From the NCBI GenBank assembly GCA_949432885.1, contig CASQXY010000002.1:34252-98251 (forward strand): a stretch of DNA of 64,000 nucleotides, given 5' to 3'. Below are positions 48,395 through 58,808 of this stretch, piece after piece. The first letter of the stretch is position 1, and each line of letters opens with the position of its first letter. Both the position numbers and the translations under genes were made by a program. The DNA comes from an uncultured bacterium (GTDB lineage Bacteria > Bacillota > Clostridia > Christensenellales > CAG-917). The notes under the pieces were generated by a model. That model was given only the letters and a program-made list of their open reading frames with translations. It was not told the origin of the DNA and made no database searches.

Positions 48395-51300
48395 ATGAAG
48401 AAATCATGGATCAGAACATTACTGATTGTGGTTATGGCTCTGTTGCTTATCTTCACGCTTGTCGCTTGTAATCCCGACAAAGATGATAACGGCGGCTCCG
48501 ATAACCCCCCGCCTTATAATCCCCCGAATAAAGAGTGGGAAGGAGACCCCGAAGTCAAAGCACATTGGGACAGACTTTGGGAGCTGACGTCGAAAATAGG
48601 CGAAACGGCGGTTGAAGGCGACGATGATCTTGCGGTCGAGCTCGGTTTGCAGATTGCGCTCAATATACGCAACGCCAACAGCGACACACTCTATCAGCAG
48701 ATAGACCTCGGTTTGGACATTCAGGCAGTTATCGGCGGCAGACAAAACGCGGCAACTGCGGCAGACGGAGAGAAGGAGTCAACTGCTGAGAATACTTCGA
48801 TAAAGATTAAACTTTACGACCCCACGGACTCTGCGCATACGGAAATCGCGGCGCTGTATCTGTTGGGCAGCGACCTCGACAATCTCTATGTGGATTTCGG
48901 CGGCAAGAATATCAAGATTCCTCACAATCTTGTTTCTACTGTTTGGAACGAGGTTTTGAAGAAAGAAGGCAATCTCATTGACGAGCTTCCCGGAGCGCTC
49001 AATAATCCGTTTCTTAATATAGGCGGTGAAGAGCAGAGCATCAACGGTCTTATAAATACCTTTACGGACGCGTTCGGCGCGGATTGGACTCTCAATACGC
49101 TGGTCAACAGCTTGGTTAAGATGTTCGGTCTCAAAGACACTATCGAAAATATTCTCAAAGAGAATCAGCTTATTGCAAGCGCGCTCGGAATCGATAATGT
49201 TTTCGACGATAAGGGTCAGATAGATATCTTGAAAATCCTTACGGGCGAGGTTACGACCACCGTCTTCACTGCGAAAACGAATGAGTCCAACGGCGTTATC
49301 AATCATAAGGTCGAGCTGAATGAAAACATTTGGGCCATGATAGTGGGTATGCTCGACGATATCGGCAAGGAGAATAATCTTCAGCTCGGCACCAATCTTC
49401 TTAAAGGCGCAGGTAGCAGTCTTTCCATTTCGTACAATGAAAAGGTCAATGAGATTCAAGACTTCACGATTGCCGCAAGACTGGGAGCATTGTCGACTGA
49501 CCTCGACAGCAAGACGGTCGTTCCCGAGCTTGCAATCAAGATAAGCTCTCTCAAAATTGAAAAGGCAAATCAAGAGAACAAGGTGCAGATTGCACCCGCA
49601 AGCTATAAGACGAATATCGCTCTCGACGAGCAGCTTTCGTTTGAAGTAAGCGGACTTACACTGAAAAATTATAAGGATATTCTCGGCGGCGGAAACGACG
49701 CCAATCCGGATACGGGCGTGACCTCGGCGGAGGGAGATGAAAACCCCGACCTCGTGCTCAATCACAGAGTCGAAATAGGCATTCAGGGTCAGCTCGACCT
49801 TATCGGCGGCAGAACAGTCGTCAATCCCAATCCCGATGGAAATCAGGGCGGAACAGCGGATGATACCGCCCAACCGACCGAGCCTCAGACCAACCAGACC
49901 AAGCTCAATGCTTATGTCAGAATAGTCGATTTGTCCAAGACGGCGGACAATGTGACCAATATCATCGAAGCCAGCTTTGTAAACAGCAAGCTCGGTATAA
50001 AGATTGACAGCACGGTTGCGGCAGTTGCGGGACAGGTTTTGACCGAAATGGGATTCGTGCCCGACGGAGTAAACCTCGAAGGCGTCAACAGCCTGTATCT
50101 CGATTTGGATATAAACATCGCGGATATGGTTCACGACTTGGTTGTGAATATTGCGAGCAAAATATACAAGGAGTGGCAGTTAGACCATCCCGATGATCCC
50201 ACGCCCGACGCGGATCCCAACGTAAAGACGGTCGCGTTCAAGTACGGAAAGCGTTATGTGGGAGAGTTTGTTAAGGTCACCAAAGGCACAGCGCTCACCG
50301 ATGAACAGATTCCCGTAATTATTGCCGACGCAGGTTATATCTTCGAGGGATGGTATGTAGGAGATACGAAGATAGAAGCCGGCACCGTTATCGAAGAGGA
50401 TATCATCGCTACGCCTAAATTCAAGGAAGCTCCTACGACTCCCGAAGAGCCTACAGCGCCTAAGGACTATGGTGCAATCATCGTAAAAGCTGTAAAAATC
50501 TTCAAGGTTGCGCTTCCGTATGTGTCCACCAACAACAACATCGTTGTTTCCACGAACGACCTGCTGCCCGTAGTTGTGGATATCTGCAACATTTGGAGAG
50601 GACAGGACGGCCCGAACGCAAAGGATAAGTGGACGGTCGAAAACCGCGAAGCCGCTATACTCGAAAGCCTCAACAATCCTCCGCTCGATCCCGACAACAA
50701 CACGGTCGGCGAGCTGATCGGTCAGATTATAGTCATACTCACCACTCCCGCAGAGCCTCCTGTAGAGGACGTGCCCGGAACGACTGCGGACGAGCCTACC
50801 GTTCCTCCGACCGAGGAAGAGCCCACTCTTTGGGACTGCGTGCTTACGTTGCTCTACAAGGTTGCTCCGCACGTAGAAATCGACGGTGTTGAAATCGACC
50901 CCGAGGTTGAGGGACAGACTATGTACGACGCAATTATCCTCGCAGCGCTCCACGGCGCGCTTGAAGTCAAAGCCGACGCGAAGAACGGCTTCCACCTCAA
51001 TGTTAATTACACCTTTGCAGGCGCGCATATCGGCGTAACCGAGAAGTTCGAAGTTATCGAGACAAACAAAGATACCTTTAAGGATATCTACGCGGAGTAT
51101 GAAACCGCAGTTGAGAACGGCGGCGACGTGAGCAACTGGCTGGATATCAGCAATCTCCTGCCAAAAAAACAGATTATAAATGTCGCGGGCAACACGTTCG
51201 TATTTAGCGGATACACGGATAACAACGGCAATCTGACGAGCGACCAACTGAATGAAATAGCGGAACCATTTGCAAATTTCAAGTTCGAGTTCGATATGCA

Positions 51301-51511
51301 AGGCGGCGTAATTATAACTACGGGCGCGGAAGGCACACAGCAGCTTTCCGGAACTTATGAGCAGGTTGACGACGTTCTGACGATTACGGTAGTCGGCGCT
51401 GATGTTAGGACTTTCACGCTGAATGCTTACGGCTTTGGATTGACCATTGAAGATGGTACTACTTCCATTACTATTTGGTTCGATTTGGCAGCAGAAGAGC
51501 CTATTGCATAA
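48395..51511 (+). CDS. large lipoprotein (1038 aa) with InlB/Flg_new-like repeat
   Basis: MKKSWIRTLLIVVMALLLIFTLVAC lipobox; KTVAFKYGKRYVGEFVKVTKGTALTDEQIPVIIADAGYIFEGWYVGDTKIEAGTVIEEDIIATPKF module. Confidence 0.8.
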   Translation: MKKSWIRTLLIVVMALLLIFTLVACNPDKDDNGGSDNPPPYNPPNKEWEGDPEVKAHWDRLWELTSKIGETAVEGDDDLAVELGLQIALNIRNANSDTLYQQIDLGLDIQAVIGGRQNAATAADGEKESTAENTSIKIKLYDPTDSAHTEIAALYLLGSDLDNLYVDFGGKNIKIPHNLVSTVWNEVLKKEGNLIDELPGALNNPFLNIGGEEQSINGLINTFTDAFGADWTLNTLVNSLVKMFGLKDTIENILKENQLIASALGIDNVFDDKGQIDILKILTGEVTTTVFTAKTNESNGVINHKVELNENIWAMIVGMLDDIGKENNLQLGTNLLKGAGSSLSISYNEKVNEIQDFTIAARLGALSTDLDSKTVVPELAIKISSLKIEKANQENKVQIAPASYKTNIALDEQLSFEVSGLTLKNYKDILGGGNDANPDTGVTSAEGDENPDLVLNHRVEIGIQGQLDLIGGRTVVNPNPDGNQGGTADDTAQPTEPQTNQTKLNAYVRIVDLSKTADNVTNIIEASFVNSKLGIKIDSTVAAVAGQVLTEMGFVPDGVNLEGVNSLYLDLDINIADMVHDLVVNIASKIYKEWQLDHPDDPTPDADPNVKTVAFKYGKRYVGEFVKVTKGTALTDEQIPVIIADAGYIFEGWYVGDTKIEAGTVIEEDIIATPKFKEAPTTPEEPTAPKDYGAIIVKAVKIFKVALPYVSTNNNIVVSTNDLLPVVVDICNIWRGQDGPNAKDKWTVENREAAILESLNNPPLDPDNNTVGELIGQIIVILTTPAEPPVEDVPGTTADEPTVPPTEEEPTLWDCVLTLLYKVAPHVEIDGVEIDPEVEGQTMYDAIILAALHGALEVKADAKNGFHLNVNYTFAGAHIGVTEKFEVIETNKDTFKDIYAEYETAVENGGDVSNWLDISNLLPKKQIINVAGNTFVFSGYTDNNGNLTSDQLNEIAEPFANFKFEFDMQGGVIITTGAEGTQQLSGTYEQVDDVLTITVVGADVRTFTLNAYGFGLTIEDGTTSITIWFDLAAEEPIA

Positions 51512-51532
51512 TATAATTTTATGGCAAAATTA

Positions 51533-51564
51533 AAAATCCCCGCGCGTTGCGCGGGGATTTTTTT
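51533..51564 (+). terminator. intrinsic terminator
   Basis: AAAATCCCCGCGcgttGCGCGGGGATTTTTTTG. Confidence 0.8.
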
Positions 51565-51744
51565 GTATATTTTTGCATTATACCTTTAAGTGCAACAATT
51601 AAACAAGAATAAGCTCATTTATTTTATCGGCAACAGGAATATTAGGTTGTTGCAACCGCGTTCGATATAGGCGTATAAATATCCGAATGCGCAATATCGA
51701 TAAATTTGTTGCGAAATAATCCGAAATGGATATATAATATACCT

Positions 51745-53061
51745 ATGGATATTTTCGATACCGACAACAGCGTAGTTTCAAAGGAGGATTTGCACGACGG
51801 AGCGGATTTCGTCGGCGAATTTTCCGTTGAACTGCAAAAATACCGCAGCCGTCTTACGGGTACAACCAACGAGACGGCTTGCGCCCGCGCGATAAGACAG
51901 ACCATAACCGACGAGACGGGCGCGCAGGCAAGGCTGGAAGCGTACAGAGCGTATCCTATGTTCGGAAGAGGCTCTCTGCCTTTCCTCGGGCTGTGGTATC
52001 TGTTTTGCTATATCCTCTATTTCGTTTCGTTTGCGGGGAACAGGCTTGTCGGCATTCTCTTATCCGCGCTGGCGCTCGTAGTTTTTACCTTAGGAATGGC
52101 GACGGTGCTGACCGCTCATTTCGGCAAGAAGCGCAAAATCAACAGAATGCTCACGCAAAAGGTCTCCTACAACGTGGTGAGCGAATTTTCCAAAAATACG
52201 GATAAGAAGAGGAAGGAACGCACCTTTATTATTGTCGATAACCACGACGCGATTGTGGGCAATTTTTTCAAGGAGCAGAAATATCTAAGCAGGCTCACGC
52301 AGATACTAGTGCCTTTGACGGCGGTTATTTTTGTGCTGTTCTGCATTCTTAAAATGGCGATAGGCACCGATACGTCGGGCAAAATCACTGCGTTTACAGT
52401 GATACCCGCGGTGCTCGGCGTTATGGGGATTTTGCTTACGGGCATGAGGTATTCGCCGCTTGAAAAAGACGCCAAGCAGAATAACGGCGTAGCGACTTCC
52501 GTCGCGATGGCGACATACGCCTACTTTGTGGAAAAGCCCGAGCTGCTTGACGACGACGTGCGCATAGTTTACGTATCTCTCGGCGGCGAGAATTCGGGAC
52601 ACGGCGGTTCGGAGGCGTTTGTGCATTCTCATCCCGAATACGCTTCCGCCTGCGTGCTTACAATAGGCGACATAGAGAGCGGAGATTTGAAGATAATAGA
52701 GCGCAACTGCATTCGTAAAATCGACTATTCCACTCCTATGGTGTCGCTTATACGTTCAAGCGCGTTCGAGCAGAAAATAGATATAGCAGTTCAGCCGCAC
52801 GACTCCTTGCCGCAAAAGCTGTCCTCTCTGCACGGTTATATTTCGGACGCGTTCGCAGTCAACGGAAACCACACCGCGCAGATTATCGCGGAGGAAAGTA
52901 AGTCGGAAGACAGAGTGCTCGAACGCAACGATATCGAAAAGCTGTTTTCGGTGACGGTCGGAACGCTGTTGAAGCTGTTGCACGACGATATTGCGATTCC
53001 CAAAGAAGAGGTCAAAAAAAGCTCTTCCGAAATAGAAATCAAAACTGTAGTAGGCAAATAA
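51745..53061 (+). CDS. membrane protein with degenerate M28 peptidase-like domain
   Basis: IIVDNHDAIVG, NNGVATSVAMATYAYF, VRIVYVSLGGENSGHGGSEAFV align with M28 motifs but ligands deviate; several inserted TMs. Confidence 0.6.
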   Translation: MDIFDTDNSVVSKEDLHDGADFVGEFSVELQKYRSRLTGTTNETACARAIRQTITDETGAQARLEAYRAYPMFGRGSLPFLGLWYLFCYILYFVSFAGNRLVGILLSALALVVFTLGMATVLTAHFGKKRKINRMLTQKVSYNVVSEFSKNTDKKRKERTFIIVDNHDAIVGNFFKEQKYLSRLTQILVPLTAVIFVLFCILKMAIGTDTSGKITAFTVIPAVLGVMGILLTGMRYSPLEKDAKQNNGVATSVAMATYAYFVEKPELLDDDVRIVYVSLGGENSGHGGSEAFVHSHPEYASACVLTIGDIESGDLKIIERNCIRKIDYSTPMVSLIRSSAFEQKIDIAVQPHDSLPQKLSSLHGYISDAFAVNGNHTAQIIAEESKSEDRVLERNDIEKLFSVTVGTLLKLLHDDIAIPKEEVKKSSSEIEIKTVVGK

Positions 53062-53099
53062 CATGCGTGCGCGTCACGGCGCACATTTATTGTACGGAT

Positions 53100-54425
53100 A
53101 TGAAAATTCAAAACGAAACAGACGAAGCGAAGACAAAAGAGATATCCGCAGAAGCTTGTGAAAGTACGGAGGTCTTAGAAGAGGCGCGCTTTGCCGAATG
53201 CGCGAATGCGACGCAATCAACCGACGATATCGCAAACGGCGTTGAAACGGCTGATTGCGAGGAGAAGGGCGGCATACTTTACTATTACTCTCGCAAGAAA
53301 AGGAAAAAATCGGAAGCGCTTTCAAAAATCAAAAAACTGTGCAAAAGATATTTTATCGACGCGTTTACGGGTATGGCGCAGGGGCTTTTCTGTACGCTGA
53401 TTGCGGGTACGATAATCGCGCAGGTTGCAAGCTGGTGCGGGAATAATACCTTTGCAACCACCTTGAATTATATCGCAAGCATCGCCAAAATGCTGATGGG
53501 AGCCGCTATCGGCGTTGGTATTGCGCATAAACTCGGTGCCAAGCCTCTCGTTATGTTTACCGCGGCGGCGACGGGTATGATAGGCGCGTGGGCGGGCGGC
53601 CTTGTACAGGCTCTCATTGCGGGCGCTCCGTTTGCAATAGGTCTGGGCGCACCCGGTAATCCGATAGGCGCGTACGTCGTATCTCTGCTTACAATCGAAA
53701 TCGCGGGACTGTATGCTGGAAAGACAAAGCTCGATATTGTTTTGGTACCGCTCGGGATGCTCATTCTCTGCCTCGTCGGCATATTTGCGTCGTATCCGTT
53801 TATATTGCTTATAGATTTGTTTGCAAAGGGAATAGTGCTTGCGATAGAGGCCGGCGCGGCGGTGAAAATCATTGTCGGAATATTCGTCGCCGTCGTTATG
53901 GGCGTATTGCTCACTATGCCTACGTCGTCCGCGGCTATTTGGATTGCGATTGCGACTTCGGCGACTGCGGTCGCCAATTCCGAGGCGTTCGGTATCGCGG
54001 GCGGAGCGGCTGTCGCGGGCTGCGCGGCGCATATGATAGGGTTTGCAGTTGCAACATTCAGAGAGAACGGATGGAGCGGACTTATTTCGCAGGGCATAGG
54101 CACGTCTATGCTTCAAATCCCCAACATAATGAAGAAACCTCTTATTATGCTTCCCGAAATCGTCGCAAGCGCAGTATCTGGTCTTGTCGCGGTGCTGATT
54201 GGCATAAGGTGTAACGCGGCGGGCGGCGGCATGGGCACGAGCGGACTTGTCGGCATATTCGGCACTGTTGACGCGTCTATGGCGGCAGGGGTGGAAACTT
54301 GGCGCATTGCGGTCGGCATAATTCTGTGTCTGTTTATTATTCCCGCGGCGGTCAGCTTGTTTGTAAGCGAAGTTCTGAGGGCGAGAAAACTGATTAAACC
54401 CGAGGACATGAAACTGGAAGTATAA
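53100..54425 (+). CDS. PTS_EIIC_2-type membrane protein with acidic N-terminal extension
   Basis: FIDAFTGMAQGLFCTLIAGTIIAQ... hydrophobic multi-TM with GLGAPGNPIGAYVVSLLTIEIAGL; Met 53100 preferred. Confidence 0.75.
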   Translation: MKIQNETDEAKTKEISAEACESTEVLEEARFAECANATQSTDDIANGVETADCEEKGGILYYYSRKKRKKSEALSKIKKLCKRYFIDAFTGMAQGLFCTLIAGTIIAQVASWCGNNTFATTLNYIASIAKMLMGAAIGVGIAHKLGAKPLVMFTAAATGMIGAWAGGLVQALIAGAPFAIGLGAPGNPIGAYVVSLLTIEIAGLYAGKTKLDIVLVPLGMLILCLVGIFASYPFILLIDLFAKGIVLAIEAGAAVKIIVGIFVAVVMGVLLTMPTSSAAIWIAIATSATAVANSEAFGIAGGAAVAGCAAHMIGFAVATFRENGWSGLISQGIGTSMLQIPNIMKKPLIMLPEIVASAVSGLVAVLIGIRCNAAGGGMGTSGLVGIFGTVDASMAAGVETWRIAVGIILCLFIIPAAVSLFVSEVLRARKLIKPEDMKLEV

Positions 54426-54468
54426 GCCGAAAGCAAAATACCTTATATAAAAAATTTCCGCTGTATAA

Positions 54469-54498
54469 AGAGAGACAGGCATAACGCCTGCCTCTCTT
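54469..54498. terminator. intrinsic terminator
   Basis: AGAGAGACAGGCataacGCCTGCCTCTCT. Confidence 0.65.
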
Positions 54499-54640
54499 CA
54501 TTAGGGAGATATTATAAATGAAACACTCGTGGTAATGATTCGGCGTAGTTTTCTGCGCCGATTGGGGATGCGACCGCCGCTGCAAACGTTTGGGGATAAC
54601 CCTCGTTTGGCGAATACAGTCCGCCGCAAGACGTCCGTCA

Positions 54641-55870
54641 TCAATTTTTATTATCGCCCGTCTTGGGTTTCTTTTTGTAAAGGGGCAGGATTACGGAGAA
54701 GACCGTTCCCTTGCCCTCTACGCCCTTGCAGGTTATGGCGCCGCCATGCGCGGATACCGTTGCAGCCGCGATGGAGAGTCCCAGACCGAAGCTCTGATTG
54801 TCCTCATTTTTACGCGCGCCGTCCGTTCGATAGAATCTGTCGAACACATGTTCCGCTTCCTCTTTGGTTATCGCTTCGCCTGTGTTCATCACGTTCAGTC
54901 TAATTTTTTTCTGGTCGGCGGTGAGACGAAGACCCACCTTTCCCTCGGGGTTGCAGTATTTTATCGCGTTGTCGAGGAGTATCACAATCAGTCTGTCAAG
55001 CGCGCCTTTGTCTCCGACCACCGTTATATCGGGTTGTATTTCCGTAAGCAGGTGCACGTTTTTCTCAAAGCAAATAGGCTCGAAGGTAAGGCATGTTCCT
55101 TCCGCGACAGTGCTCAGATTGAGTTCCTCTTTGGGCAGCTCCGACTGCTCTATTTTAGAAAGCTCCAACATGTTTTTGATGAGCCCGTTCATCCTCTCTA
55201 TCTGAGTTTCTATGGATTGCATCCATTCCGCATTGGATTCCACCGTGGAATCGGGCTCCGATTTTATGACGTTGAGATTTGCGGATATAACGGTCAGAGG
55301 AGTTTTCAGCTCGTGCGAAGCGTTTGCGATAAGGTCTCTCTGCTTGTTGAAGGCTTCGGATACGGGGAGCAGAAGCCTTGCGGAAGAGAGGAACGCAAGC
55401 AGAGCAGCCAGCGCTACGGACGCTACGTACAGCATTATTACCTGTATGCCCGTGTTCAGCAAAAGCTCCCGATACTCCGTTCTGTCCATTATGGCGATAA
55501 GACGTCCGTCGTCCGTGTTCTTTTCCGCACAGATGAAATATCTGTCGCCCACTTTGTAGGTGCCGTTGCCTATTCCCATACCCTTGGCGATTATCTCTTC
55601 GCGCGCGTCACCGTAATAGGATAAGTCCTCTTTCAGGTTGTAGTTCCCGTTTTTGTCCGCGAATACGAAGAAGCAGCGCAAAGCCTGCGGAGCGGACGCG
55701 TTGTAGTCCTTCGGAGAGGCGAGCGCTTTTTCGAGAGAATTGCGTATGCCTAGGTCGTTGGACGCGTAGCTCAGTACAAAAAATCCGCCGAGCATAATGA
55801 GGAGGAATATTGCCGATATCACGGTTGTTATGACGGTGAATTTTGCGCGCTGTCTCTTGATTAAATCCAT
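54641..55870 (-). CDS. sensor histidine kinase
   Basis: DLIANASHELKTPLTVISANLNVI (H box); LLDNAIKYCNPEGKVGL (N); FYRTDGARKNEDNQSFGLGLSIA (F/G2). Confidence 0.95.
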   Translation of the reverse strand: MDLIKRQRAKFTVITTVISAIFLLIMLGGFFVLSYASNDLGIRNSLEKALASPKDYNASAPQALRCFFVFADKNGNYNLKEDLSYYGDAREEIIAKGMGIGNGTYKVGDRYFICAEKNTDDGRLIAIMDRTEYRELLLNTGIQVIMLYVASVALAALLAFLSSARLLLPVSEAFNKQRDLIANASHELKTPLTVISANLNVIKSEPDSTVESNAEWMQSIETQIERMNGLIKNMLELSKIEQSELPKEELNLSTVAEGTCLTFEPICFEKNVHLLTEIQPDITVVGDKGALDRLIVILLDNAIKYCNPEGKVGLRLTADQKKIRLNVMNTGEAITKEEAEHVFDRFYRTDGARKNEDNQSFGLGLSIAAATVSAHGGAITCKGVEGKGTVFSVILPLYKKKPKTGDNKN

Positions 55871-56013
55871 TATAATCTACCGAAATCGGCGTTTATCCCT
55901 TATATTTATGATATAAACACGCGTTTATGTTGAGTTTCACATCGATTGCTATATTTTTTACGTTCGTCTTTGTGACATAAAATTCCGCCCTGCGAGGACA
56001 GTTATGACCTAAA

Positions 56014-56691
56014 TCAGCATTTGGCGGCAAGTCTGTATCCGACGCCGCGAACAGATTCGATTGTAAACGACGCTCCGAGATGCGACAGCTTTTTGCGCAG
56101 GAAGGACATGTATACTTCGAGATTGTTGGACTCGAATTCGCTGTTCAGCCCCCACGCTTTCAGAATAAGGTCCTCTTTTGCGGCGACGAATTTGGGATAC
56201 TCGAACATGTATCTCAAAAGCTCGAATTCCTTTGCAGTGAGACTGATTTCGCCTTGCGGCGTGCTCAGAACGTACGTTGTCAAATCCAAAGACGCTTCGG
56301 CATATTCCAGTTTGTTGTCGCTCACCAGCTTGCCTCTTCTGCGGAGTACCGCGCGCATGCGCGCAGACAGCTCGTTGAATGAGAATGGTTTGGATACGTA
56401 ATCGTCCGCGCCTCTGTCAAGCCCAAGGACTTTGTCGTTCTCGTCCGAAAGCGCGGTCAGCATAATTATGGGTGTGTCCAGTTTTTTGCGGCGCAGTTCC
56501 GAAAGAACGTCAAACCCGTTCATCTTCGGCATCATGACGTCGAGCAGAATCAAGTCGTACATTCCCGTTGCGGCAAAATTCAGACCGTCTGCACCGTCGA
56601 ATACGCAGTCTACGTCATAGCCGTCTTTCGTGAGCATTTTTGAAAGTGCGCGCGACAGTTCTTTTTCATCCTCTACAAGCAAAACTCGCAT
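56014..56691 (-). CDS. OmpR-family response regulator
   Basis: MRVLLVEDEKELSRALSKMLTKDGYDVD; DLILLDVMMPKMNG; winged-helix ESVRGVGYRLA. Confidence 0.96.
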   Translation of the reverse strand: MRVLLVEDEKELSRALSKMLTKDGYDVDCVFDGADGLNFAATGMYDLILLDVMMPKMNGFDVLSELRRKKLDTPIIMLTALSDENDKVLGLDRGADDYVSKPFSFNELSARMRAVLRRRGKLVSDNKLEYAEASLDLTTYVLSTPQGEISLTAKEFELLRYMFEYPKFVAAKEDLILKAWGLNSEFESNNLEVYMSFLRKKLSHLGASFTIESVRGVGYRLAAKC

Positions 56692-56859
56692 TGCCGACCT
56701 CCGTTTTTATGATTATACTATTTTCCGATACTTAAAACAATATTAAATTGCCTTCCGCGCAGCGCTCCAATAATATTACTCATTTAATTGTATAATATAT
56801 AATACGCGAAGCACGGTATTGAAAACGGAAGATTCTCGTGTTACAATTCTTATATCCTT

Positions 56860-58467
56860 ATGAAAACAAAGGTTTTTGCACTTTCCATACTGACAGCGGC
56901 TGCGGCAATACTTATAATAGCCGCGGTATTTTGTTATATTCCGTTTAAAACCGCATACGCGGCGGACGGCGGCTTGCGGTTTTTGATTTCAACCTCGGAC
57001 GGAGAGAGCTGGGAACTGTTTTTGGGAGAGGAAAGCATTGCAACCGCTTCGGGTGCGTTTTTCGATTACGGAAATTCAAATGCAGTCAGCGTAAAGTTTG
57101 AAAGCGCGATAAAGCGGAAACTGGAAGAGCAGGGGCATACGGATTATGCGTTGAGCTTTGCGCTCCCGAATATTTTTGCGGAAGCCGCCGGCGATACGGA
57201 AGCGGATTATTCCGAAACAAGCGGAGGAATCCTTATCAAGGCTCGATATGAAAGCGTGATAAGCTCGGACATATACAAGACATTGCAGTATCGCACGGAA
57301 GGAGAATTTGAAACGTATCCTTTTTCAGCCGAACAGGACGGCGGTCTGACTTTCGGACAGGCGATAGACGCGGGCGGTTATCGAGTGCGTTTCGCGCTGT
57401 ATGAAGTTTTCGTTTTCGACGGCGTGAGATACAGCGTGCCCAGATACAGCGGTGAAATAGGCTGTACCGTCTTGGCGGCGGAGCCCGAAATCCCCGAATT
57501 GGGTATCGTCAAGGTGGAGTACGGCACGGCGGCGGAGGATATCGCGCAGGCGCTATACGATTACAGCGGCGAATGGACCTTATCCGCAGAGCAGAACCTC
57601 CCCGAGCTTGCGGCAGACAGGCGCGCGCGTCTCGAGGTGAAAGACGGCGGATACCTTCTCGCGTTCGATTACGCTCCCCGCAACAAGAACTACAAGACGG
57701 CATACGGAATCATCGTCAATGTTGAAATAACTCCCCGCATCCTCAGAGTTTATATCTCCGACGATTTTTCGCTTGTCGGAGAACCAGTCAAAACTGATTT
57801 CAAATATGAAATATCCACACCTCTCGCCGAAGGGGAGACGGAAGAGAGTCTCGGCATAGAGTTATACGTCGAGAATATAGATATCAACGCTCCCGGCAAG
57901 TACGTTATAAAGGCTCGGTTTGAAAACGACAATTATCTGCCTCAGTGCTTAAACTATGACAACGTATTTTTGGAGGGCGGCCGCTATACGATATATGCTA
58001 CGAGACTAAGCGCGGCGGCGCACGACGGCTCGCAATTCGAGGTCTATATTCAGAGCGGCATAAGAAATTTGACTTTGCGCATAGATGAATACGTTGGCGG
58101 CGCGGCGATTGACGGATATGTCTTGGTTGCGGGATACGAGTTTATATTTGAAAACGAGGACGGGGAAAGGGCTTTCCCCGAAACCGAGTACGTTGTGATT
58201 GTAAAGCGTTTGAACGTTTCCGCTACGCTCTGCGCCGCGATTTACGGCGAAGGTCAAATCGGAAATTTATCCGAAACGGTCTATGGTGCCGTTGAGGTTC
58301 GCAGCGATATGAGAGCTCTTGCGTTTTTTACAGAGGACGCCGCTTCCTTCGGCAAATCGGCATATGAGACGACGGCATATGTGCTTGCAGGGCTGTGCGC
58401 CGCGCTTGCCGTTTCCCTTGCGGCGCTCACAGTCGCGTATCTGAAAGGCGGGAGGTACTTCAAATGA
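56860..58467 (+). CDS. surface protein with signal peptide and C-terminal TM anchor, Ig/MBG-like segments
   Basis: N-terminal TM AAAAILIIAAVFCYIPF, C-terminal TTAYVLAGLCAALAVSLAALTVAYLKGGRYFK. Confidence 0.75.
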   Translation: MKTKVFALSILTAAAAILIIAAVFCYIPFKTAYAADGGLRFLISTSDGESWELFLGEESIATASGAFFDYGNSNAVSVKFESAIKRKLEEQGHTDYALSFALPNIFAEAAGDTEADYSETSGGILIKARYESVISSDIYKTLQYRTEGEFETYPFSAEQDGGLTFGQAIDAGGYRVRFALYEVFVFDGVRYSVPRYSGEIGCTVLAAEPEIPELGIVKVEYGTAAEDIAQALYDYSGEWTLSAEQNLPELAADRRARLEVKDGGYLLAFDYAPRNKNYKTAYGIIVNVEITPRILRVYISDDFSLVGEPVKTDFKYEISTPLAEGETEESLGIELYVENIDINAPGKYVIKARFENDNYLPQCLNYDNVFLEGGRYTIYATRLSAAAHDGSQFEVYIQSGIRNLTLRIDEYVGGAAIDGYVLVAGYEFIFENEDGERAFPETEYVVIVKRLNVSATLCAAIYGEGQIGNLSETVYGAVEVRSDMRALAFFTEDAASFGKSAYETTAYVLAGLCAALAVSLAALTVAYLKGGRYFK

Positions 58468-58808
58468 TTGATATACTTTCGGCGGTGGATTTCAAAGCGC
58501 TTCTGATTGCATGCAGTTTCCTTTGCGCGGCGCTCGTATGCGGGGACGCGGCATTGCTGTTTTTGATTGTAAGACGTGCGAAAAGCAATAAGGAAATTAT
58601 GAAAAAAAACGTTTATATACGCGGAAACGACAGTTTAAGCGATGAATGTGCGATGTATGCCGACGAATATAATCAGGAAAATATAAGCGCTGAGTCCGAT
58701 TATGCGGAGCCCGACAGCGCGGACCAAACGGGCGGCGAGGATAACGGGATATCCGGCGCAAGGGCGGATGTGCGGTCAGAGGAAACGGACGATGAAACAA
58801 AGGATTAA
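58464..58808 (+). CDS. small single-TM protein with acidic tail
   Basis: MIDILSAVDFKALLIACSFLCAALVCGDAALLFLIVRRAKSNKEI..., start overlaps upstream stop by 4 nt (ATGA). Confidence 0.7.
   Translation: MIDILSAVDFKALLIACSFLCAALVCGDAALLFLIVRRAKSNKEIMKKNVYIRGNDSLSDECAMYADEYNQENISAESDYAEPDSADQTGGEDNGISGARADVRSEETDDETKD

Noticed and set aside
48779-50134. 451-aa and 373-aa minus ORFs opposite the 1038-aa lipoprotein
   Set aside because: Antisense shadows; the sense frame has promoter, SD, lipobox and terminator.
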